Source: Hippasteria phrygiana | Taxonomy: Eukaryota; Echinodermata; Asteroidea; Valvatida; Goniasteridae | NCBI GenBank assembly: GCA_037893225.1 | Contig: JAZGUH010000117.1 | Location: 1,860,001-1,924,000, forward strand | DNA length: 64,000 bases | Direction: 5' to 3' | Shown here: positions 35,806 through 45,500 of the stretch, piece by piece | Position numbering within the stretch: position 1 is the stretch's first letter | How the letters are laid out: each line of letters opens with the position of its first letter | Program-made: the position numbers and the translations under genes | The notes under the pieces: model-generated | The model's database searches: none | What the model saw: only the letters and a program-made list of their open reading frames with translations | Told to the model about the DNA's origin: nothing

Positions 35806-36598
35806 GTGCGCTGTACCCATGGTATCAATCCGCCAAAAAAGTCGTAGCTTACTTTTCATAAAAATCAATTTGTTTTAAGATCCATACTGTGTAAATATTG
35901 CCTTTGATATTAATTTTATCAAAATTTTACACAAGAATTAAGGGAATATTGTAATGTTCATATTCACGGAGACTATATTATTATAGCTAAATGAGTGACA
36001 AGGCACAGGGACGTGAAACATGCAAAAGTCGTCGGTTTTATCAAAATGTTTATTTAGACCGTACCATTCGTAAGAAGATGGGCGTTCGCATTTTATTCGT
36101 TTTTAATAATAAGTTTCAACTTCTATTATTTGATTTCCTTTTATATTGAAAATAATAGTATGAATTAACTGAAAGTTGTTATTAATATCAAATTAAATTT
36201 GAAATTTTACCTGCGCTTTTGGATTAGAAGTTTTGGGAACGAAGGCAAAAGAAAAAGACACCCCTCCCGTGTAAAATACCTAAAGAAAACTTTAAGACAG
36301 GCGCGAGGCACTTAATTTTTACTGACTGGCACTTTACCCGCGCGAAACTGCAGAATTTGCAGATTAGGTTTTATCGAAGAAAAGCTTCATTGCCTACAGT
36401 ACAGTTGCAACTTGCATTAGTACTCGTGTAGTACAACATCAGGATCATACCAGCTTCCACCCCGATTAGTCTTGGAAGTTGGAAGCATGGAGGAATAACT
36501 GCAGTCTTCAGTTAGGCCTAACGTGACATGAAGAAACTCCTCTGAAGCAGGACGAGCAACGCGGTGGACGTGGTGGTCAAGAGGTTTGGTAAAAAATG
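35806..36598. other. Upstream region of HEXIM, no gene seen
   Basis: AT-rich sequence with a GC-rich patch near 36300-36360. Distal promoter elements are possible, but none can be named. Confidence 0.4.
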
Positions 36599-36632
36599 GT
36601 CAAATCATAGAGGAATTCCTTCATGGTCAAAT
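36599..36632. repeat. Possible excision footprint, CATGGAGG family, locus 5
   Basis: GTCAAAT (36599-36605) and GTCAAAT (36626-36632) flank the 20-base near-palindrome CATAGAGGAATTCCTTCATG. Confidence 0.65.
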
Positions 36633-36804
36633 CAAACGTGTAACGGACAGATTTTACTTGAATACCACCAAAATCGGTCGGGAACACCAAAATCTTTGAA
36701 AGTAAACCAACCGTCCTTGATAACAACCATCTAAACATGTGGCACAACCTTGTTATTTTAAGATTTTTGTCAGACTGGGTGACCTACTGACTACTGTACA
36801 AATG

Positions 36805-36840
36805 GATGGAGGAAGGAATGTGTTTGTTCCTTCCTCCATG
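36805..36840. repeat. CATGGAGG-family hairpin without flanking duplication
   Basis: ATGGAGGAAGGAA pairs with TTCCTTCCTCCAT around an 8-base spacer. Flanks differ, so it may be internally deleted or rearranged. It shows that the terminal repeat extends to at least ATGGAGGAAGGAA. Confidence 0.6.
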
Positions 36841-37088
36841 TTATAAACACAGAAAACACAAACTTTCTTCATTGCACAAATGTTTCCTGACTAAAGTAAG
36901 GAAATTAAACGTTGTGTCAAGTGTTTATAGTATACAATTCTGGAAAAGAGTTCCATATCCGGCCATCACTATGCCAGGGCCATGACAGAAAAAGTCAAAG
37001 TATTTTCGAAGAAAAAGTTGAAAAATTTTCCCTCCTAAATTCGTGTTTCTTCATCAGATTTACACTTGTTGGTAGTTTTTAAGTTATA

Positions 37089-37171
37089 TTAACCCTAACG
37101 GTCCTGAATCCTCCAATTTTAATATGATTTTCCACACACCCTAACTGTTACTATTTTAGGGCTAGGGTTAA
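37089..37171. mobile_element. TTAA-flanked element with telomere-like ends, copy 2
   Basis: TTAACCCTAACGGTCC at the left and CTAGGGTTAA at the right, 83 bp. The interior GAATCCTCCAATTTTAATAT is the inverse of the 61465 copy. Confidence 0.6.
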
Positions 37172-37237
37172 GGGAAAATAAGTGATGGCCGGATATGGAA
37201 CTCTTTCCCAATTCTGAACACACAAAAATGTGTCACA

Positions 37238-37388
37238 GGTATGTCGAGCGCAATCTGGAGTTTTGCGCAGGTTTATTGTACTCCCTCCTGAGCTAATTTC
37301 CCTTTGAATGAAATCCATTCATAGGGATATGAACTCGGGAGGGAGTACAATAAACTTGCGCAAAACTCAAGATTGCGCTCGACAGGTA
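37238..37388. mobile_element. Foldback element with 51-bp arms and GGTA duplication
   Basis: Arms TGTCGAGCGCAATCT...CCTCCTGAG (37242-37292) and the inverse at 37334-37384 match at about 48 of 51 positions around a 41-nt loop. GGTA abuts both ends. The next footprint locus starts within the right GGTA. Confidence 0.75.
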
Positions 37389-37429
37389 TACTCATGGAGG
37401 TATTAAAAGTTATACCTCCATGGTATACT
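37386..37429. repeat. Possible excision footprint, CATGGAGG family, locus 6
   Basis: GTATACT (37386-37392) and GTATACT (37423-37429) flank the 30-base palindrome CATGGAGGTAT...ATACCTCCATG, the longest remnant in the window. Confidence 0.7.
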
Positions 37430-38404
37430 GTACAGTGTTGGATTTTGACAGGTGGAGGAAGCCAGCCTCCTGGGGTTATAAAGTAAAACTTTCCTGTGGA
37501 ATGTTAGGATTAATTTAATTTATGTCTACTAGGGGCTATTCAAAATTGTCAATTTTTAAAATTTAGATGGCATGATGCAGCTGTGGGTCTCCCCCCCAGC
37601 TTGAAAGTTGAACATGTGCACTGTCACTGTGATGACATCTTGTGTTTCATTAGTTGAAGTCCACTTCACTGGTTTCTTTATAATAAACAAAAACCCAACC
37701 TCGTCCCAATGGTGCTCTAAGGGTTGCACTTGCAGATACACAAAGATGTACACGTATGTATGCCCCCATCTCTGCTTAATTGTATGGGCCCAGGGTTGAA
37801 AAAAACAAACAAATGAATCGGGACATTGGAGTGGACTCGGCAAGTCAAAAGAGATTTTCTTTTGTTTTTTTCCTTTTGTTTTTTTTTATTGAAAAGTGAA
37901 TTAACTAACATAGGAAAGAGTATTATAGAAAATCTTGGAAAAGAACCAACCCTCCTTGAAACATGTAGCACAACATGTTATTTCTAGATTTATGTTAAAC
38001 AGAATCTGTAGAAAATAAGAAATCAACATGTATGTGAACATTTCTGACTTTGAATGACCATATATTGTATCAATAACATCTAACATAGAAAATAGAAAAC
38101 ACAAACTTTCTTCCCCGTTATTGCACAAACATTTACTGACTAAAATCCCACACTTAATGTTGTCCTGAATGTTTATACAATTCTGAGCATAAATGGATGG
38201 TTATTTCCCAAGATTTTGTTGTTCCTGAGCCATTTTTGCTGGGGGGGGGGATTTAAGTAAACTTTCCCTAACATGAAATATTTGGTGGGATAAATCATGT
38301 TTAAATGAAATAACGCTCTCCCATTTCTCACCCCCACCCCCCAGTGTTTCCCCTGCCTGTACAAAAAACACCAGTTATATTGCCACAGAATTGCAGGGTT
38401 TATG
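37430..38404. other. Non-coding stretch, no gene seen
   Basis: AT-rich with a poly-T/GTTTT run near 37858-37890 and a G tract at 38240. ORFs have no motif. Confidence 0.4.
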
Positions 38405-38437
38405 GTCAAATCATGGAGGAAGTCTCCATGGTCAAAT
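38405..38437. repeat. Possible excision footprint, CATGGAGG family, locus 7
   Basis: GTCAAAT (38405-38411) and GTCAAAT (38431-38437) flank CATGGAGGAAGTCTCCATG. The target word is the same as at 36599. Confidence 0.7.
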
Positions 38438-39555
38438 AGAGTACTGAAGAGTGATGTCATCTGCTGTTCTGTTCATGCACGGGTGCACACCTAAAGTCTT
38501 TACACACATAATATGCGAACTAGAAATACAAACTACATGTACGCTGAGGTTACTGTATGGGCTTGTGCATTGTATTATCCTGTGCATTCTATAAGAGGGT
38601 CGATGTTTATTCCCCATGTGTATGTTTCTTTTTATGGTCCTGAATATTTAGAAGCCCCCTTCATCTTTCACTTCCTGATTACATTATCATGTAGGCTAAA
38701 CTGCCACCAATGTTTGTTTTGGTATGGGGGGGGGGGGGGGGGGACGATCAGTAACAGCTGTATGCAGCAGCAAACAGCTGCATGGATCAGCAAATCAGAG
38801 GTAGAGTGCATGCTGCAGGCTGGGCTGGCAAGTGGGATCTTCCATTTTAATTAATAGGGATTCATGATGTGATCAAAGCATGTGTACTGTGTTTATCAGA
38901 TTTCCTTGATAAAATACATGTACATGTGTTGTATTGGACCAGGGGCCTTTTACACATGATCAGACTATTAATTATCATACTTGTTCAGTATTTACACAAT
39001 TTGATACATTTGTGCATTCCCGCTGGTTAATTTAGGTTTAAGTTTAGTTATGATCACACCCTATCACAGTTTCATCTGATAAAAAGTCGGGTAGTTTAAA
39101 GTGTTTTTTAAGGTTCTATCCATTAGATCAGTCGAAGTACTAGTGTGAAATAGAAATATAAAACACTGCCATGCCCTCCTCCACCCCTATTTTTTTTTTT
39201 TTTTAATGGAAGTCACTTAATACAGGGCTAAAAGCCACTCTACTCTCTAGGTAAAGGGCTACAACGGGTGGTGAGGTTGGCCACATTTTAGGTTGCCAGC
39301 CCCACCACCCATTGGAGAAAACAATGAAACTGTAGTAAAAAATGGTTTGCCTTTCTCAATTTTGGGGGTTTGAACACTGCAGATGTAATTCCTGCTGCGA
39401 CTCCAGTTGTAAAATACAGCTAGCAGTGTACCTGCATGGAATTTCCGTGAATTTTGGTAGACAGTGATCTTGAAAAAATACTGGTGTAGTATGAAATATA
39501 CTGTATTTGTATAAAATGAAGCCGTGACCATATCTTTGGTACCCTGTGGAAAATA
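38438..39555. other. Non-coding stretch, no gene seen
   Basis: Includes a G tract at 38727-38743 and a poly-T run at 39190-39204. Confidence 0.4.
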
Positions 39556-39983
39556 TTAACCAGTTCGTGACGGGATTATTTTTGCCGAAAATTTCTATTT
39601 TCCAAAAAGGCAAAATATAGCAGCCAACTTCTGATATACAGCCAAATGGCACAAATACTGATTTGCAAGAGTCGTTTCAACAGTATTTGTACAGTATTTC
39701 TTGCCGAAACCTCATATATTTCAATACTCCGGGTGCGCCCACCGGAGCATAAATTGTACAACAGGCTGTGCACAGCGGCCAAGTTCAAGTTCAACACACG
39801 GTCCGCCTCCACAGACTTCTCGGAATTTGTGTGTGTGTGTGTACAAAACAAATGAGGGATTAGCGTATTGAGACGTCACCTGGAGGTGAGTCGAGGCAAG
39901 TTTGACGTTTTAACCCGTCAGCCGTGCCAGTGTATAAAAATGGCCAGATCGTGTTAACACGTCCTCCGACGCGAACTGGTTAA
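39556..39983. mobile_element. TTAA MITE, second family (CCAGTTCG TIRs), 428 bp
   Basis: TTAA then CCAGTTCGTGACGGG at the left; CCTCCGACGCGAACTGG then TTAA at the right. TIR CCAGTTCGNGNCGG and TTAA duplications fit a piggyBac-superfamily element unrelated in interior to the CCCCTTG family. No transposase ORF. Confidence 0.8.
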
Positions 39984-40897
39984 AGACAAGGTAACACTGG
40001 TTTTATGAAGGTCAAATTCAGGTTGATAAGTCAGACGGGTGTCACTAAGCCCACAAGACTAATGTATTATTTAATTTTGAAAGAAAAGTTATGTGGTGAG
40101 TTTTCTACATGATGTCCTGCAAAGTTAAACCAAGTTTCTTCATAAATTCGAGAAGCATCATACGGGATGACTTACATGCTTCTAACTTCCACAAATGCTT
40201 GTCATAAAAACTATTTTTTTCCCCACAGATAAAGTGCATGTGCCATAACTAGGGACGACGGTGAAAGCTTTTAACAGCAGTGTTTGAGTGCTACTTCTAC
40301 TGCCATGTATCCAGCCAGGTACAAACCTTTCCCCCCTCCATGGGGAGATTTTTGAGACGCTGGTGGCAGGAGACATACTTGTCTGTTTCCATTGTTCTCA
40401 CCAGTCGTGCACATGATCAGAACTACGTGTGCATGCTCAGAACTAGCAAAAAGGACCGGTATGTCTGCTGCCACCAGTGTCTCAAAAGTCTCCCATTGTG
40501 ATTGCCATGTGAATTGAATCTGATATAAAGGTAACTGCATTTGAAGAAATGAGAATGTAAAGCAAAGATTGCAGTGCAGTAGAACGATATCACATCTCTC
40601 TTCAGTGAATTTATCCAAATTGAGAGCTCAGCGGTCGCCAGGCATACCTCAGCACAGCACTCCCGCCACTCTGCCCGAAAAAATTGAGAATTCCCCCCCA
40701 CGCTGAAAAACAAACAGTGCACCAGGCCCGCGACACTGAAAAATGGTCCATCGCTCTGGAAATTTGTTGCTCCGCGCTGAATGAATCTTTGTTAAAAGAT
40801 ACTTCAAGGTGAAATTTCACAGCTGTTGTGAACTTTAGCCAATAGCCAGTCTAAACTTGCTGTACGTTAACTCATTACAAATCTTGTAACTGGACAC

Positions 40898-41074
40898 TAA
40901 AGGCCAATTTACACATACGCGACTTTGTCGTGTAATATTGTCGCGCGTTTTTCTAAATACGCACAAATCAATAATCGCACAACTCTGTCGCATAAATGAA
41001 AACACACCAATTGATTTGCATGAATTTAGAAAATTGTCGCGCGACGATGTCGCGTATGTGTAAATTGGCCTTAA
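40898..41074. mobile_element. PIF/Harbinger (Tourist-like) MITE with TAA duplication
   Basis: AGGCCAATTTACACATACGC at 40901 is perfectly inverted at the right end (ending 41071). TAA abuts both sides (40898-40900, 41072-41074). The 3-bp TAA duplication and GGCC-containing ends are usual for Harbinger-type MITEs. It lies about 370 bp upstream of the first TTC3-like exon seen. Confidence 0.8.
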
Positions 41075-41445
41075 GAGCTGTATTCAATTTTGACCACAGT
41101 ATGATACACAACTTTTCCTTGGCAATCACACATGGTCCCCCTGCCCTTCATCTTGTGAAAAGCTGCCATTTTGAATTTCTCCAACAGTGATGAAAATTCC
41201 TGTTGAGTCCGCCGTGAGATGTAATACTGCAGATTTTCTGTACACTTTTAATTTAAATCGATACATATTGAATGCCAGTTCAATGTGACCAATTTGATGT
41301 GTGTGTCAAATTTTTGTACTGATTGATTACCCATAAATGATTGATTAATTGTTAATTGTCAGTGATGTCTTATTTGTCTAATGATGTACATCTCCAAAAC
41401 TTATCTTCACTTATTAGAATAGTGTTGATTTTGTTCTAGTTACAG

Positions 41446-42504
41446 TGTTGCCAGCTTTACCCCCTTGTATGCCAATGCGCCTGTGTTTGTTCCAAGTGGT
41501 GTTCCCCGACAAATAGTGCAGCAAGTTCCAGCAACAAGTCCCTGGCCACAGCCATATCTCCAGCCACAGCATCAGCCATATCCTCGGCTACTACATCAGC
41601 CTAATATCCAGCCACAGCTTCAGCCAATTCCCCAGCCACATCGACCAAATCCCCAGCCACATCGACCAAATCCCCAGCCACAGATTCAGCCAATTCCCCA
41701 GCCACATCAGCCTAATCCCCAGCCACAGATTCAGCCAATTCCCCAGCCACATCGACCTAATCCCCAGCCACAGCTTCAGCCAATTCCCCAGCCACATCGA
41801 CCTAATCCCCAGCCACAGCTTCAGCCAATTCCCCAGCCACATCAGCCTAATCCCCAGCCACATCGACCTAATCCCCAGCCACAGCTTCAGCCAATTCCCC
41901 AGCCACATCGACCTAATCCCCAGCCACAGCTTCAGCCAATTCCCCAGCCACATCAGCCTAATCCCCAGCCACATCGACCTAATCCCCAGCCACATCGACC
42001 TAATCCCCAGCCACAGCTTCAGCCAATTCCCCAGCCACATCGGCCTAATCCACAGCCACAGATTCAGCCAATTCCACAGCTTCAGCCTAATCCCCAGCCT
42101 ACGCATCCAGCTAGTCCACAGCGACAGCATCGACCTAATCCCCAGCCACAGCTTCAGCCAATTCCCAAGACACCACATCAGCCTAATCCCCAGCATCAGA
42201 CGTATCCACAGCACCAGCCAAGTCCCCAACATGCCCAGCCGCACCCACCACCTCATTTTCCAGGCAATCATCCTCAGGGAGGTGAGACAGCTGTGTATTA
42301 CCCACAAACTACCTCACCCTCGGCTGTCTGCGCCAACAACTCGAGCCTGTATGAAGTAGCTAGGAGCAGAGGTTTTGGAGGGAATTCCAGCATCAAAGAT
42401 CATCAGGCTATCTACCAGAAGCAGTGCATTCGGAGTACATCCCACTGGGCTGCTGAGGACTACTCTGTACCACTAACGGAACCAGAAAGATGGAAATTAT
42501 TCAC
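41446..42504 (+). CDS. TTC3-like exon 1 seen: Pro/Gln-rich repeats
   Basis: Acceptor TTACAG at 41440-41445; donor CAC|GTAATT at 42505. About 353 residues. 41588-42180 encodes a QPQLQPIPQPHRPNP-type 15-residue repeat (45-bp minisatellite), probably disordered. The last part, SLYEVARSRGFGGNSSIKDH through LTEPERWKLFT, is not repetitive and looks conserved. It continues into the next exon as one domain. Confidence 0.8.
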
Positions 42505-45500
42505 GTAATTATGTCTTTTGGCCCATTCTTGTCTTGGCAAAAAAAGGTTGCATTTTAAAGTCTTTGTTTTGTGAACCCTCTGTTTGTACGTTTCCTGTGA
42601 CAGCTGCATGTATAGGAGCAAGGCATACAGTCTACATGGACTGTCTCATCCATGTGCATTAAAGAACAGAAATTTCATATGCACTGCATAATGTGAATTT
42701 GTTGAGTATGCTATACTTGTATGTAGTGTATGTGCACTGTATATATCCGAGGACAAGAGAAGAAAGGAAACAAAGAAACCATTCAGTCCTCGAACGTAGA
42801 GTCTTCTGTTGAAATCGGTCCTTGAACGTAAGGATACGTGCTTAGTCTATGGGGGTTGGTTATATTAATGGAACAATAGGAAACACAAAGCATTGTCCTC
42901 GGACGTATTGGGGAAGTACGACTATGTGTACATGGAAGCATATCCAAATGCCATCTTTCACTTCAGCCAAAAATAATTGGAATCGCTCTCCTCCAAATGC
43001 GTGATTTTTGTGAGCGTACATTTTCTGCTGAAGGATTCATTCAATGAAAAACAAAGCATGAAACATCAGCTCAGTGTGATGATCCTTGGAGTCAAATTTC
43101 TGGCACACTCCAAGTACCAGATTTGGGGTAAAAACAAATTAAATTTCCCGATAACAATTGCAAAACCAATTGCCAATCCATTTCCCTTGGTATTTAAAGC
43201 AATTTCTGCATCAAAAGAGGGATGGTCTTGCTGAAATATTTAACCCCTTGAGTACGGTTATTTACAGGAGGCGCCAGGGTGTCGTGTCGGCTTTTGCAGC
43301 CAAGCGAAACGGCCACAATGTGCTTGTGCAGTCAAGCGTAGCATACACAATAATCCAATAATGGATTTAAACTGCACAAATAGCGGCTTTAGGTGTCATC
43401 CGGCCTGGTGGCACTGGGGTTTTTTTGGCGCCATTTGGCGTCATCCGTATGCAAGGGATTAATAGACCTGTTTTTAATTCTTGCCCAGTAGTGCTAAACC
43501 AACAAAAATAAAATCCAGAGATCGAAATCCACACAAGACTGGGTGGCCCAAGTCTGGTACTTTGTGTTGGTCAAGTGGATTCCATGCCCAAACTAAACTG
43601 GTAGCCTGGAGATTTTCCTGTCAAATAATCTTACATTAAGAAAAACGAATTGTAGATTTCACAATTTAATTAAATTAAGTTTACCTTGTTTCTTTTCATT
43701 CACTTGACACATTTTCAATTGTTAACATGTATGGACACCAGTTGTAAACATAACAGTGTTGTAGCCCTGACCTTTCTGTCCGAGACCAAGGCCGAGACCA
43801 GGTCTTTTGAGACCGAGACCAAGACTTTCAAGACCGAGACCAAGACTTTCAAGACCAAGACTTTTGCAGGCTGAGAACGAGACCACAACTTCCGAGACCA
43901 AACATGAATAAAAATGTATGGTGTTGAAGCTGATTTCCCTTACGGAGTGTTGTGCCCTGCTTTAGATTAAAATGTTCAAAAAGTTAATTTCCCGCAGATG
44001 ATAATTTGTGCTAATGACTCATATGGGGATCATCTTATCTAAAAAATAAATAAATCTAGTTGACGTTCGCTTTAACAAGGACCATTATCTTAAATTCTGC
44101 AAGATAAAGACTGCAAGATAAAGACTCACACAGCACGCAAACATAAATTAAATAATTCCACAAGACTTGACAGTTGTTATTATTTCACCTCAAGTAAATA
44201 GTTGGGCTTTCCGACTTGACACACACATGCATGTACATATAGCACTGATGGCAGATTATATTTTCTCACAACATTATTTGAATAAAAATTGAACCGACTA
44301 GAATTGTTGATTATCCAGAATGGACAATGCAACTGGATTTTAGGTGAAGTTCTTTACTGAAAGTTGATTTTTGAAGTAAGGCCTATGAATTGATTTTATT
44401 TCTAAATTATTCAAACATTACAAACATTAATTAAAACATACAAACATTAATTAAAACATACAAACATTAATTAAAAATTCATTAAAAAAATCATTTGCTG
44501 GCGTCACCCACTTTTTCATCTGCAACAAATACCCGACTATGTACGTACAAAGTTTCAAACGCAATTAGCCTTGTACTTCTCGAGATATCCTTTTATGTAA
44601 TTGTATATAATAACTACCTAGTAGGCCAACACCAAAAGCATGTGTTGTGTAAGCACGGAGCAAGAACGTCGAACGCGTCTACCTATTTGCACATGTGAAA
44701 TTAAGTACACTTGTCGTCAGAAGCCCATACCATGTGTACCAGTGAAATACATGGGCGACGGTATAAACAAGCTGCATTGACATGATTCCATTCCAGCTTG
44801 TGTAATTCTTCAGCGTGAAACTTAGTTTAAAATGTTGTTATGAAGACCGTAATTTGTATATGTCCCATTTTATTTTGTTATTGGGGTAAAACCCGAGACC
44901 TCGGCATCTGAGACCGAGACCTGCACTTTCGAGACCGAGACCAGCCCTCCCGAGACCGAGACTTTGCTTGGACGAGACCGAGACCTCAAAAAAAGTTCTT
45001 GAGACCAGGTCTCGAGACCTACAACACTGAAACATAATTACTAGCACACCAGCACAAAAAAGTTTTTGGGTGAATTTTGATGTATACACTGGTCTTGAAA
45101 ATACTACTGTGGTCCAGTGGATCACTTGTTCTACTAGCTTTGACGGTCCAATGGATATTTCTATGACAGTAAAGCTATGAAATTGATGCTCCTTTACATG
45201 CAGTCAGTTTGAGGAGGTCCTTATGGCCCATGGAACCCTTGAGGTGTGCGACAATCGTCTTCTGAGTGTCTTCATGCAGCTACCTGCCCCAATCCGCCGG
45301 GGCATCAAGAGGCTCGGGGGTCTCAAACCCTTTCTGGAGCAGGCGGAGGAGTTCTTCATTGTTGATGGTGACTACATATCACTGCGAATAGGACCCACAG
45401 GAATGGACCAAGAGGTGAGAGAGATCAGGTGGAAATTCTTGGGCAGTTATTTTTTTTTTGTAATTTAAAAGTTGTAAAGTTTCTGTTGTGTTACAAGGCC

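Noticed and set aside
41591..42307. 238-aa minus-strand ORF rich in W, L, G and M
   Set aside because: Antisense shadow of the Pro/Gln repeat exon; the plus-strand frame is spliced and continuous with conserved exons.
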